Origin: Dethiobacter sp.
Lineage (GTDB): Bacteria; Bacillota; Dethiobacteria; Dethiobacterales; Dethiobacteraceae
DNA: 56,897 nt
Direction of reading: 5' to 3'
Assembly: GCA_018335875.1 (NCBI GenBank)
Contig: JAGXRN010000001.1
Location: 1-56,897 of the forward strand
Made by a program: the position numbers and the translations under genes. The notes under the pieces were generated by a model that saw nothing but the letters and a program-made list of their open reading frames with translations, did no database searches and had not been told where the DNA came from. This document shows, piece after piece, positions 16,290 through 25,273 of the stretch (position 1 is the first letter of the stretch; each line of letters opens with the position of its first letter).

Positions 16290-19200
16290 TTAGCCGGCGC
16301 ACTCGCATCCGCAGTCTTGTGAGGCGTCAGTGTGAGAGAGTTTGGCTGCCGGCGCCTGATGTTTTTCCGGGAGGCCTACTGCTTCCAGGTAGGCGGTAAA
16401 CCAGTTTTCAGCGCTCTGGCACAGTGGCTTGCACAGGAAGGCGGGGCCGTCTGCCGAGGGCAGCGCCAGCCTGAATTTGCCGCTTAGTGCGGCAATATAG
16501 TCGATGCCAAGCACAGGCGCCTCAGGCCAGTACGGGCTTTGTGCCGGGTCAAGGCCTGCGAATGCAGGCGCCACAGACCCTATTTCAGCCCAGATCTCGT
16601 CTGCCGCAGTTGCCTTCTGGTAATAGCCCATCAGTTCCATCAGCTCAATCATAACCTGCCTGTTGTCCTTACCTGACAGGGTCCGAATGGCGGGACGGAG
16701 CTTTTGCACACGGCGTTCGCTGTTGGTGAAGCTGCCGCCTGTCTCGGCAAAGCTTGCCGCCGGCAGGACCACATCGGCCTCTTTGGCCAGGTCAGTGAGG
16801 AAGAGGTCCTGGACCACCAAAAGCTTTGCATCGGCAAGCCTGGCTGCTGTTTCCCTGTCCGGGTCTTCTCCGAATACAAACACTGCTTTTACTTTTCCTG
16901 CAGCAAGCCCTTGCAGGACCTGTGCACCGTCAAGGCCAGCCCCTGTTGAAAGCTTTGCTTTCCACTTGCGGCCTGTTTCAGCCACTGCCGCACTGTCTTC
17001 AAGGCAGCTGTAGCCGGGCAGCGTGTATGGCGAGATGCCCATATCGGTGAGCCCCTGGCTGTTGCAGTGGCCGCGCAGGTAGATAATGCCGCGGCGCGGC
17101 AGGCCTGCCTTGCCCATCACCACAGCGAAGCTGACAAGAAGCCTTACCGCCTCGGCGCTCAGGTTTTTGCCGCCAAGCACCAGGAGCGGGTTTTTAGCTT
17201 TGGCATAAGCGTCCACCAGTGAGCTGACATCGCTCTCCAAGAGGCCGCTGCCGGCAAGCAGTTCCGCCAGGTCTTTATCCTTGAGCGCGGCTTCCACTTC
17301 GGCAAAGTTGCCTGCGTATTTTTCAGCAAAGCCCTTGTTGACTAGGCCTTTCTTTAAGGCATAAGCAATCATGGCTGCAAACAGCCCTGCTCCGGCGTCG
17401 CTGTCAACCTTGACAAAGCGCCTGGCGTAAGCGGCAAGCTTTGATTCTCCACCGTCCACCACCCACAGCTCTTTGCCTTTTTGAGCCGCCAGCTTAAGTT
17501 TAAGGCCGGCGATGGGATAGTTAAAGTCCACGCCCACAGCCAGCATGAAGTCAGCTGCGTTAATCTCACTCAAAGAGTTGGTGGAGACTTCCATTCCCAG
17601 CACGTCGCCCACAGGTGTCTGGGGCTCGGACAGGCTGTTGATGTTATTGGTGCCAAGAACTGCCCTGGCAAATTTCTGCACCAGGTAAAGCTCTTCATTG
17701 CTGTAGCGCGGGCCGGCAAATACGGCCATGCTCTCGCCGCCAAAGCGCGCTTTTACGGCTTTGGCTTTTTTGGCGATATAGAGAAGTGCGTCTTCCCAGC
17801 TGGTTTCCTTAAGCTCTCCGCCTTCACGGATAAGCGGCTTGGTCAGCCTCTCTTTGTCGTTGACATAACCAAAACCGAATCTGCCCCTCTTGCACAGCAG
17901 CCCTTCATTGACCGGGCCATCAAAGGGCACGATCCGGGCTATTTTTTCACCCACTGTCTCAATCTGCACACTGCAGCCCACGCCACAGTAACCGCAGACC
18001 GACTGTGTCTGCTCCAGTTCCCACGCCGCCGGCTTCTCAAAGGGCATATTCTCAACCAGCGCACCGGTGGGGCATACTGCCACACACTGGCCGCAGGCTA
18101 CACAGGTGGTATCTTCCAGCGGCAAATCAAGCGACGGACTGACATAGACGTCAAAGCCGCGGTTGACAAGGCCCAGCGCCTCGGCGCCTATAATTTCACT
18201 GCATGTGCGCACGCAGAGTCCGCACAGTATGCACTTGCTCTGGTCGCGCACTATAAACGGGTGTTCCACCACTTCAAAATCATGCTTCTCGCCGATAATC
18301 CTCTCAGGCTTAGCACTATAGTCGGTGGCAAATTTGCGCAGCTTGCACTCAAAAGCGTCAAAGCAGCCGCACTCCAGGCATCTCATGGCATCAGCGGAGG
18401 CTTCCTGCGGCGTGATGCCGTGCTCGATTTCACGGAAGTTTGTCACACGGACCTCTGCCGGCGCCACAGGCATGGCCACCTTGGGAGTCTTCTCCAGATG
18501 GTCAAAGTCAGCCTCGTTGAGTCCGTCTTTTTTAATATTGTAGTGCGTCTTGTAGGGCTCCATTCTCCCGCCCAGGTAACTATCCACAACATCTGCCGCT
18601 TTCCTGCCGGCAGCCACTGCCTCAATGGCGATGCCAGGCCCTGTTACGGCGTCTCCGCCGGCAAAAACACCGGCGACATTGGTGTCAAAAGTGCCTTCTT
18701 TTATTTGGATTGTATTGTACTTGTTGACGCCCACTTCGTCCCTGATGTCATCAACACCCACATCCTGGCCGATGGCGGCGATAATGGTGTCCACTTCCAG
18801 GGTGTAAAAATCGTCGGGGATTGGTTTTGGGCTGCGCCTGCCGGAGGAGTCGGGTTCACCGAGCATCATCCTCTGGCAGGTCATCCTTTGCACTTTGCCG
18901 TCGCCCTCAATTTGGACCGGGGCGGTAAGCAGGTGAAACTCCACGCCTTCCTCTTCCGCCTCTTCCACTTCAATATGCTGGGCAGGCATCTGTTCACGCG
19001 CCCGGCGGTAAACAATCATTACTCTCCCGGCGCCAAGCCTCTTGGCGGTCCTGGCCGCATCCATGGCCGTATTGCCGCCGCCGATGACAGCAACGCTGTC
19101 GCCCACAGCCACTTCCTCGTTTAGCATCACAGCGCGCAGGAACTCGGTACCGCCCATTACACCGGGCAAATCTTCCCCGGGCACTCCCATCCTGCGGCTG

Positions 19201-20072
19201 TTCTGGGCGCCTATGGCCAGGTATACTGCGTCATAGCCGCTCTTAAACAGGTACTCTATGGTAAAATCTTCCCCCAGTTGTACATTGGTGTGCGCTTCGA
19301 CCCCAAGGTCGAGCACCTGCTGAATTTCGGCCTGGAGTACGCTCTTTGGCAGGCGGTACTCAGGAATGCCGTAGCGCAGCATGCCGCCCATTTCGGGCAG
19401 TGATTCAAAGACTGTGACACTGTGGCCGCGCCGCCGCAGGAAATAAGCTGCGGTGATGCCTGCGGGCCCTGAGCCGATTACAGCCACCCGCTTGCCTGTA
19501 TCAGGCGCCACTGACGGCACATAGGGGTCGTCGCTGGCCAAATCAAGGTCGCCCACCAGGCGCTTGATATAGCGGATTGACACCGCGCCTTCCACCAGCT
19601 GGCGCCGACAGTTTTCCTCGCAGGGCGCGGGACAGACACGGCCGATGGAAGCCGGGATGGGCATAAATTCTTTTACCAGCTGCAGCGATTCCCTGTACTG
19701 GCCGTTGGCGGCCAGGGCCACATAACCTTGGGCGTCGCAGTTGGCGGGACAGGCATTGACGCAGGGTGCGCGGCAGTCGCCGCGGTGGTCGGACAGTATG
19801 AGCTCAAGGGCCACTTTACGCGCCGTCTTAATCTTGTCGGTTTCAGTCTGCACAACCATGCCGTCGGCAATCTTGGTGGCGCAGGCCCTCAGCAGCTTGG
19901 GCATCCCCTCCACATCCACCAGGCAGAGGCCGCAGGAAGCGTAGACTTCCAGGTCGCCGCTGAAGCAGAGTGTGGGGATATGAATGTTATTCTCTTTAGC
20001 CAGGTCAAGGATGGTCTGCTCAGCACTGCCTGTCAGTTCCCGGCCGTTTATATTAACTCGCAATTTACTCAT
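16290..20072 (-). CDS. Fused NuoG/NfnB-like and molybdopterin oxidoreductase subunit
   Basis: A 1260-residue multidomain redox protein. In order: a 2Fe-2S domain (about 1-75; CFSGDLEVYASCGLC), a His-Cys/GltD-type 4Fe-4S region (DHRGDCRAPCVNACPANC; CPAPCEENC), and an FAD/NAD(P) module of the GltD/NfnB kind (VIGSGPAGITAAY; VIGGGNTAMDAA; GVFAGGDAVTG). Then come two ferredoxin clusters (CILCGLCVRTC; CVACGQCVAVCP) and a molybdopterin domain opening with CGYCGVGC and LLCKRGRFG. At the place where formate dehydrogenases carry Sec or Cys after GTNNI, this protein reads NSLSEPQTPVGD with neither. I therefore do not call it a formate dehydrogenase; a NuoG-like electron-transfer or bifurcating role is likelier. 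The C-terminus CGCECAG is an odd Cys-rich tail. It is last of three operon genes. Confidence 0.8.
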   Translation of the reverse strand: MSKLRVNINGRELTGSAEQTILDLAKENNIHIPTLCFSGDLEVYASCGLCLVDVEGMPKLLRACATKIADGMVVQTETDKIKTARKVALELILSDHRGDCRAPCVNACPANCDAQGYVALAANGQYRESLQLVKEFMPIPASIGRVCPAPCEENCRRQLVEGAVSIRYIKRLVGDLDLASDDPYVPSVAPDTGKRVAVIGSGPAGITAAYFLRRRGHSVTVFESLPEMGGMLRYGIPEYRLPKSVLQAEIQQVLDLGVEAHTNVQLGEDFTIEYLFKSGYDAVYLAIGAQNSRRMGVPGEDLPGVMGGTEFLRAVMLNEEVAVGDSVAVIGGGNTAMDAARTAKRLGAGRVMIVYRRAREQMPAQHIEVEEAEEEGVEFHLLTAPVQIEGDGKVQRMTCQRMMLGEPDSSGRRSPKPIPDDFYTLEVDTIIAAIGQDVGVDDIRDEVGVNKYNTIQIKEGTFDTNVAGVFAGGDAVTGPGIAIEAVAAGRKAADVVDSYLGGRMEPYKTHYNIKKDGLNEADFDHLEKTPKVAMPVAPAEVRVTNFREIEHGITPQEASADAMRCLECGCFDAFECKLRKFATDYSAKPERIIGEKHDFEVVEHPFIVRDQSKCILCGLCVRTCSEIIGAEALGLVNRGFDVYVSPSLDLPLEDTTCVACGQCVAVCPTGALVENMPFEKPAAWELEQTQSVCGYCGVGCSVQIETVGEKIARIVPFDGPVNEGLLCKRGRFGFGYVNDKERLTKPLIREGGELKETSWEDALLYIAKKAKAVKARFGGESMAVFAGPRYSNEELYLVQKFARAVLGTNNINSLSEPQTPVGDVLGMEVSTNSLSEINAADFMLAVGVDFNYPIAGLKLKLAAQKGKELWVVDGGESKLAAYARRFVKVDSDAGAGLFAAMIAYALKKGLVNKGFAEKYAGNFAEVEAALKDKDLAELLAGSGLLESDVSSLVDAYAKAKNPLLVLGGKNLSAEAVRLLVSFAVVMGKAGLPRRGIIYLRGHCNSQGLTDMGISPYTLPGYSCLEDSAAVAETGRKWKAKLSTGAGLDGAQVLQGLAAGKVKAVFVFGEDPDRETAARLADAKLLVVQDLFLTDLAKEADVVLPAASFAETGGSFTNSERRVQKLRPAIRTLSGKDNRQVMIELMELMGYYQKATAADEIWAEIGSVAPAFAGLDPAQSPYWPEAPVLGIDYIAALSGKFRLALPSADGPAFLCKPLCQSAENWFTAYLEAVGLPEKHQAPAAKLSHTDASQDCGCECAG

Positions 20073-20105
20073 GCCTTATACTCAACTCCTTTACTGTTGA
20101 CATAT

Positions 20106-21875
20106 TTACTCCACCAACACCGCGTCAAACCTGCAGGCATCCAGGCAGTTGCCGCACTTGATGCATTTTGACTGATCGATGACCTGGGGTTGCTTCTTTT
20201 CGCCCGAAATTGCCTCCACCGAGCAGCGCTTGACACAGCGCCTGCAGGCGTTGCACAGTTCGGGGTCAATGGTGTAGGTGAGCAGTTCACGGCATACTTT
20301 GGCCGGGCATTTACGGTTATAAATATGAGCTTCATATTCTTCACGGAAATACTTGAGGGTAGTCAGCACCGGGTTGGGGGCGGTGTTGCCAAGGCCGCAC
20401 AGCGCGCCTTCCCTGACGTTGTAGGCCAGCTCCTCAAGCAGATCCAATTCTTCCGGCTTTGCTTTGCCTTCAGTGATTCTCTCCAATATCTCAAGCATCC
20501 TCTTGGTGCCAAGACGGCAGTGGATGCACTTGCCGCAGGACTCGTTCTGGGCAAAATTAAGGAAGAAGCGGGCCATATCAACCATACAGGTGGTCTCGTC
20601 CATGACGATCATGCCGCCTGAGCCCATGATGGCACCTGTCCTGGTGATTGACTCGTAGTCCACGGTGGTGTCAAGCAGGCTCTCCGGGATGCAGCCGCCC
20701 GAGGGGCCGCCCATCTGCACGCCTTTAAACCGCTTGCCGCCGGGGATGCCTCCGCCCACTTCATAAATTACATCCCGCAGGGGGATGCCGATGGGCACTT
20801 CAATCAGGCCGCCCCTGTTTATCTTGCCGGCCAGGGCAAAAACCTTGGTGCCCTTGCTCTTCTCAGTACCGTAAGCGGCATACTTTGACGCGCCGTTATA
20901 GACAATCCATGGCACATTGGCCAGAGTCTCCACGTTGTTGATGCAGGTGGGCTTTTTCCACAAGCCGGCTTCGGCCGGGAAAGGCGGCTTCAGCCTCGGC
21001 ATGCCCCTCTCGCCTTCAAGTGATGCTATGAGGGCGGTCTCCTCGCCGCAGACAAAGGCGCCGGCGCCCTTCTTGATTTTCAAACTAAATTTAAAATCTT
21101 TGCCGAAAATATTTTCTCCCAGCAGGCCCGCCTCTTTGGCTGCCATGATGGCTTTTTCCAGCCTGATAATGGCCAGCGGGTATTCGGCCCTGGCGTAGAC
21201 ATGGCCCTCGGAGGCGCCGATGGCATAACCTGCCAGCATCATGCCCTCAATCACAGAATGGGGGTCGCCTTCGATGATGCTGCGGTCCATGAATGCACCG
21301 GGGTCGCCTTCGTCGGCATTGCAGACAATATACTTCTGGTCGCTCTTGTACTGCCTGGTAAAGCGCCATTTGAGCCCTGTGGGGAACCCGGCCCCGCCAC
21401 GGCCGCGCAGTCCGGAGTTTAGCACCTCGTCTATCACCTGCTCCGGGGTCATCTCGGTAAGCGCTTTTTCAATGGCCTTGTAGCCGCCCTTTTCCCTGTA
21501 GTCGGCAAGGGACTCCGGGTCGATTACACCGCAGTTGCGCAGGGCTATTCTCACCTGCTTGCCGGTGACATTGTCCTTTTCAGCGTCAAGCAGGAATTCT
21601 TCAGCCAGCTGCCCTCCCCTGATGTGTTCGTCCACAATCTTCACCGCGGCCTCCGGCGTCACCCCGCCGTAATAATGAGATTCGCCGCCGGGTGAAATTA
21701 CTTCGATAATCGGCTCTTTATAGCACATGCCGATGCAACCTGTCCTTTGCAGTGCCACATCCAGGTTGTGAGTGTCAATTTCCTGCTTAAGCGCCTCAAA
21801 AGTTCTGTTGCCGCCGGCAGCTATGCCGCAGGTGCTTAAGCCAACTTTAATTACAGTCTTAACTTGTTCCTGCAC
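20106..21875 (-). CDS. NuoF-like NADH-binding flavoprotein subunit
   Basis: A 589-residue NuoF/HydB/HndC-type subunit that oxidises NADH at FMN. It has an N-terminal thioredoxin-like 2Fe-2S domain (STCGIAAGGNR; TGCIGMCYKEP), a central FMN/NADH domain (GLRGRGGAGFPTGLKW; CNADEGDPGAFMDR; GAGAFVCGEETAL) and the 4Fe-4S motif SCGKCIHCRLGTKR. The C-terminal extension carries two ferredoxin motifs (CNACRRCVKRC; CIKCGNCLDACR). I use the GTG at 21875, eight bases after GGGGAGG, because the GTG at 21884 overlaps that site. It lies 21 bases after nuoE. The extra C-terminal clusters are typical of bifurcating enzymes with a ferredoxin partner. Confidence 0.93.
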   Translation of the reverse strand: MQEQVKTVIKVGLSTCGIAAGGNRTFEALKQEIDTHNLDVALQRTGCIGMCYKEPIIEVISPGGESHYYGGVTPEAAVKIVDEHIRGGQLAEEFLLDAEKDNVTGKQVRIALRNCGVIDPESLADYREKGGYKAIEKALTEMTPEQVIDEVLNSGLRGRGGAGFPTGLKWRFTRQYKSDQKYIVCNADEGDPGAFMDRSIIEGDPHSVIEGMMLAGYAIGASEGHVYARAEYPLAIIRLEKAIMAAKEAGLLGENIFGKDFKFSLKIKKGAGAFVCGEETALIASLEGERGMPRLKPPFPAEAGLWKKPTCINNVETLANVPWIVYNGASKYAAYGTEKSKGTKVFALAGKINRGGLIEVPIGIPLRDVIYEVGGGIPGGKRFKGVQMGGPSGGCIPESLLDTTVDYESITRTGAIMGSGGMIVMDETTCMVDMARFFLNFAQNESCGKCIHCRLGTKRMLEILERITEGKAKPEELDLLEELAYNVREGALCGLGNTAPNPVLTTLKYFREEYEAHIYNRKCPAKVCRELLTYTIDPELCNACRRCVKRCSVEAISGEKKQPQVIDQSKCIKCGNCLDACRFDAVLVE

Positions 21876-21896
21876 TACAGGCACCTCCCCGCATCG

Positions 21897-22412
21897 TTAA
21901 TTTTGCTTCTGTGCTTCCTTGTCCTTGTACTGCTTTAATACTTTGCGAATCTTATCCGGCGTCAGCCCGGGATAGGTTTCACCCTCAATCACCACTACCG
22001 GGGAAAGGCTGCAGCAGCCCACACAGGCTACTTTCTCAAAGGTGAAGAGGCCGTCTTCAGTGGTTTCTCCTCCTCCGATACCAAGATCATCGGTAATGGC
22101 GTTTCCAATCTGCTTAGCGCCGTTAACATGACAGGCTGTCCCTTCACAGACCATGATGTTGTATTTGCCAATGGGGTTAAGCCTGAATTGAGCGTAGAAA
22201 GTGACTATGCCATAGATTTTGGCCGGTGGAACTTCAAGCTGTTTGGCCATAAAACTTATGCTCTCCTTGGGAATGTAGCCCAGGAGATCCTGTGTGTCCT
22301 GGAGAATGGGGATTATTGCACTTGAATCTCCCTTATACTTTTGAATAATCTTAGCTATTTCGTCATAGGGGATCGTTTTGGGCTCCGGGCTCTTGCACGC
22401 GCATCCTGCCAT
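21897..22412 (-). CDS. NuoE-like 2Fe-2S thioredoxin-fold subunit
   Basis: A 171-residue NuoE/HydC/HndA-type subunit carrying one 2Fe-2S cluster. The four ligands are in VCEGTACHVNG and VACVGCCSLSP. The helical N-terminal part has ILQDTQDLLGYIPKES and FYAQFRLNPIGKY, both typical. An unusual N-terminal Cys pair (MAGCACKS) precedes the domain. The ATG at 22412 has AAGGAG about ten bases upstream. It heads the three-gene operon and would sit between the NuoF flavin and the large subunit. Confidence 0.93.
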   Translation of the reverse strand: MAGCACKSPEPKTIPYDEIAKIIQKYKGDSSAIIPILQDTQDLLGYIPKESISFMAKQLEVPPAKIYGIVTFYAQFRLNPIGKYNIMVCEGTACHVNGAKQIGNAITDDLGIGGGETTEDGLFTFEKVACVGCCSLSPVVVIEGETYPGLTPDKIRKVLKQYKDKEAQKQN

Positions 22413-22481
22413 TTACATACAACTCCTTTTCACAAAGTCCACCTAATTTTATTCGCCAAGATTTCCAACATTCCTTTTAAT

Positions 22482-22510
22482 TGTATATTGTAATTGTTGT
22501 TTTAAAACAA
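22482..22510 (-). promoter_or_regulatory. Promoter of the nuoEF operon with overlapping 14-bp palindrome
   Basis: Minus strand -35 TTGTTT (22505-22510) and -10 TATACA (22482-22487) with a 17-base spacer, about 70 bases upstream of nuoE. The -35 lies in the perfect palindrome TTGTTTTAAAACAA (22497-22510). Its ends match the TTGT...ACAA of Rex operators, but it is four bases shorter than the usual 18-bp site. Confidence 0.5.
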
Positions 22511-22537
22511 AAACTTAGAATAATTATAACATGAAAA

Positions 22538-22557
22538 TGCCACCCCTGAGGGTGGCA
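22538..22557 (-). terminator. Hairpin terminator after the CD1247-like gene
   Basis: Stem TGCCACC / GGTGGCA with a 6-base loop, followed on the minus strand by TTTTCATG. It lies eight bases past the stop at 22565. Confidence 0.7.
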
Positions 22558-22564
22558 AATGTTT

Positions 22565-23008
22565 CTACACTTCGTCGTCTCCGGCGTCATCGAAGACATC
22601 TTCGATTTCAGAAAAGTCCTCGTCGTCGTTGATAAACACTACCCTCTCGCAGTTGGGGCAGAGAATCTCAAGGACATCCTCGTCCTCCAGCATGTCCTCG
22701 TCAATATAGACGATTTCATGGCAGTCCGGACATTCAACAGAGAACATATCCTCATCGTCCCCGTCGTCGTCATCTTCGTCATCTTCCTCGTAAAAGTCGT
22801 CTTCAATCTCACTTAAGTCTTCATCTATGGCCTCAGTATAATCCACCAGGTCATCATAGTCGTCCTGCAATTCGGCCACAGCATCAGCCAGCGCTTCAAT
22901 CACATCAATAATCTGGTTAAACATTTTCCCCTCGCGGGAGTCGCCATCCAGGCTCAAGCCGGCAGCCAGCCCCTTTAAATATGCAACGCGGGATTTTAAG
23001 TCATCCAT
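22565..23008 (-). CDS. CD1247-like acidic protein with zinc ribbon
   Basis: A 147-residue protein starting at the ATG at 23008 after AGGAGGGAATTTC. The N-terminal 70 residues (MDDLKSRVAYLKGLAAGL; FNQIIDVIEALADAV) match the CD1247 N-terminal domain found in Clostridia. A long Asp/Glu tract follows, then a zinc-ribbon-like CPDC and CPNC pair, and the tail is again acidic. Function is not established. Its position just downstream of efp suggests a link to translation or to general housekeeping. The Asp/Glu repeats give strongly biased base composition. Confidence 0.8.
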   Translation of the reverse strand: MDDLKSRVAYLKGLAAGLSLDGDSREGKMFNQIIDVIEALADAVAELQDDYDDLVDYTEAIDEDLSEIEDDFYEEDDEDDDDGDDEDMFSVECPDCHEIVYIDEDMLEDEDVLEILCPNCERVVFINDDEDFSEIEDVFDDAGDDEV

Positions 23009-23036
23009 GAAATTCCCTCCTAGCCTTTCGTTTTGG

Positions 23037-23594
23037 TTACACCCTTTCAATATACGCCCCATTGCGTGTGTCTATACGCAGCACATCGCCGCCATTGATA
23101 AAAAACGGCACCTGCACCACAAGCCCTGTCTCCATGGTTGCCGGTTTTGAGCCCCCGGACGCGGTGTCACCCTTGATTCCGGGTTCTGTCTCCGCCACTG
23201 CGAGTTCCACAGAAGTCGGCAGGTCGGTGCCGAATACTTTCTCTTCGTACAGCAGCACACCGATATTCATGTTTTCTTTGAGAAACTTCACATCATTGCC
23301 AAGCTGCTCTTTGTCAATGGTCATCTGCTCGTAAGTCTCGTTGTCCATAAAAAAGTAATCATCGCCGGAGCTGTAGAGAAACTGCATTTCACGGCGGTCC
23401 ATCACAGCCCTGTCCACTTTTTCCCCGGCACGGAATGTACGCTCGGTTACAGCTCCGTTCTTGACGTTCTTTAGCTTTGTACGGACAAAAGCCGCGCCCT
23501 TACCCGGCTTGACGTGCTGAAAATCCACAATTAGATAAACAACATTGTCAAGCAGGATGGTCAGGCCGGTGCGAAAATCACTGGTTGAAATCAT
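23037..23594 (-). CDS. efp: Translation elongation factor P
   Basis: A 185-residue EF-P, the exact usual length when started at the ATG at 23594, six bases after GGAGGG; longer in-frame starts have no support. EF-P binds stalled ribosomes between P and E sites and relieves arrest at proline runs. The modification loop reads [10 protein letters not shown] with Lys32 at the tip, as in Bacillus. The C-terminal region has [14 protein letters not shown] and [11 protein letters not shown], both family hallmarks. It follows the M24 peptidase by 13 bases, a common clostridial arrangement. Confidence 0.97.
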   Translation of the reverse strand: MISTSDFRTGLTILLDNVVYLIVDFQHVKPGKGAAFVRTKLKNVKNGAVTERTFRAGEKVDRAVMDRREMQFLYSSGDDYFFMDNETYEQMTIDKEQLGNDVKFLKENMNIGVLLYEEKVFGTDLPTSVELAVAETEPGIKGDTASGGSKPATMETGLVVQVPFFINGGDVLRIDTRNGAYIERV

Positions 23595-23607
23595 CAGCAT
23601 CCCTCCG

Positions 23608-24648
23608 TTATAGGCAGATAAGTTCCTTAGTACTTCCGGTGAGGTTGCGGCAGCCGCCCTCACCGATTACTACCACATCTTCAATGCGCACCCCAAACTT
23701 CCCGGGCAAATAAACACCGGGCTCCACGGTTACCACCATGCCCTCAGCCAATACCTCTTCAGATGCCGGCGAAAGCCTTGGCGACTCGTGTATCTCTCTG
23801 CCCAGGCCGTGTCCCAGCCCATGGCCGAAATTCTTCTCAAAACCGCGCCCATTCAACAGTTCCCGCGCCAGGGCATCGGCTTCTTTCCCTGTCAATCCAG
23901 CCCGCAACCCCAGAAGCGCCCTCTGCTGCGCAGCCAGCACATCATTATACACCTGTCTGGCTTCTTCTCCCACATCCCCCATGAAAACAGTACGCGACAA
24001 ATCAGAACAGTAACCACCAAGCACACAGCCCAGATCAAGGACAACTGCATCGCCCCGCTCCAGGCGCTTATCTCCCGCCACGCCGTGCGGCAGCGCCGAC
24101 CTGGCGCCCGAGGCCACAATTATACTAAAGGAAGTCCCCGACGCTCCCCTGCTCCGCATAAAGAACTCCAGCTCCAAAGCCACTTCCCGTTCAACCATGC
24201 CCTCTTCCATAAAGCCCAGTATATGCTCAAAAGCTGCATCGCCAAGAGCAATGGCCGCCTCAATAGCCGCCACCTCTTTTTCACTTTTAACCCTGCGCAT
24301 CACGGCAACCGGCGAAGCCACAGGCACAAGCTCCACACCTGCCAGCTCTTTTTCCATCTTCCTGTAAGCATCCACAGTTAGGTGCTCAGACTCAAAAGCA
24401 AGCTTGTCCGCACCAAGCAATTCAGCAACCCTTGCCCACACCGAAGTGCCCACATCAACAATCTCAAAACCCTTTGCCTGCTCTGCCGCCTGCTCCAGGT
24501 AGCGAAAATCGGTGAGCAAAAAAGCGCCATCCCCGGTCACCAGCACAAAACCGGCCGTTCCTGTAAACCCGGTCAGATAAGAAATATTGACCGGGTTGCT
24601 GACGAGAAGCGCCGGCGACTCAGCCAAGAGCCCCCGCAGAGTGTCCAT
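23608..24648 (-). CDS. M24-family Xaa-Pro aminopeptidase
   Basis: A 346-residue creatinase-fold peptidase predicted to remove N-terminal residues before proline, using two metal ions. The pita-bread domain shows the metal ligands: Asp in [20 protein letters not shown], His in [18 protein letters not shown], and Glu in [10 protein letters not shown] and GVRIEDVV. The N-terminal creatinase domain has [10 protein letters not shown]. The start is the ATG at 24648, with GGGAG five bases away. It is followed closely by efp, a pairing that makes sense because both deal with proline-containing peptides. Confidence 0.93.
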   Translation of the reverse strand: MDTLRGLLAESPALLVSNPVNISYLTGFTGTAGFVLVTGDGAFLLTDFRYLEQAAEQAKGFEIVDVGTSVWARVAELLGADKLAFESEHLTVDAYRKMEKELAGVELVPVASPVAVMRRVKSEKEVAAIEAAIALGDAAFEHILGFMEEGMVEREVALELEFFMRSRGASGTSFSIIVASGARSALPHGVAGDKRLERGDAVVLDLGCVLGGYCSDLSRTVFMGDVGEEARQVYNDVLAAQQRALLGLRAGLTGKEADALARELLNGRGFEKNFGHGLGHGLGREIHESPRLSPASEEVLAEGMVVTVEPGVYLPGKFGVRIEDVVVIGEGGCRNLTGSTKELICL

Positions 24649-24820
24649 ACATGCTCCCAATTTCAGCCCCCCGTTTGGCACATAGCCGGTATTTACACAA
24701 ATCTGCCGGTTTCATCCCTAGTATTTCTCTTACGCGGTAAAAAAATCCTGCACAAAAAAACTGATTTGAGTTCAATTCGACACTTATTCGCCCATAACCT
24801 TCCTCCCCCGGATATTTTTA

Positions 24821-25270
24821 CTAAGGCGGCGCCGTATCAATCCTCACCCTCCCCGTCACCGGCGTCACAATCACATATAACTTATTCCCCTTTCTATCCT
24901 TCAGCGCCACATGCCCTCCCCTGTTTGGCGCCCCGGTATACCTGAAATACAAAGTGGGCCTGCCATCAAGGGAAAGAGGAAAATTATTGGCAGCATAGTT
25001 GATGCCCTCGGGCAGGCTCACCCAACTGCTGCCCCCGGGATACTCCAGCTTATACCTGTTGTTAAACTCATGAAAAATAATATGGCAGGTGCTGCCCTCA
25101 ACTATGGCCATGTGCCTTGTCGCCCTGATCCTCACCGCCAGTTCGTTCGCCGCCGCCCGCAGCGGCCATAACGAACTCTGCCTTGCCACCGGCACAGCCA
25201 CTCCCGCCAGTATACCAACAATCATTATCACCACCAACATCTCAATCAGGGTTACCCCTCGCCTGTTCAT
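24821..25270 (-). CDS. GspH/FimT-type minor pseudopilin
   Basis: A 149-residue protein with the very short leader MNRRG and the type III signal G|VTLIEMLVVIMIVGILAG, with Glu at +5. The rest (FHEFNNRYKLEYPGGSSW; GRPTLYFRYTG) resembles the GspH/FimT beta domain that primes pilus assembly. The upstream gene's ArgArg-stop codons (AGAAGGTGA) form its ribosome site. It is last in the second minor-pilin set. PilD would cleave it after the Gly. Confidence 0.87.
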   Translation of the reverse strand: MNRRGVTLIEMLVVIMIVGILAGVAVPVARQSSLWPLRAAANELAVRIRATRHMAIVEGSTCHIIFHEFNNRYKLEYPGGSSWVSLPEGINYAANNFPLSLDGRPTLYFRYTGAPNRGGHVALKDRKGNKLYVIVTPVTGRVRIDTAPP

Positions 25271-25273
25271 CGG

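Noticed and set aside
17481..19124. A 547-codon plus-strand open frame opposite the large molybdopterin subunit
   Set aside because: It lies wholly antisense to a gene with clear domains. Its translation shows no motif and a His/Cys-rich composition caused by the opposite strand's codon bias.
16290..20072. Straight annotation as NAD-dependent formate dehydrogenase alpha subunit
   Set aside because: The catalytic Sec/Cys position is not present in the expected segment, and no in-frame TGA is read.
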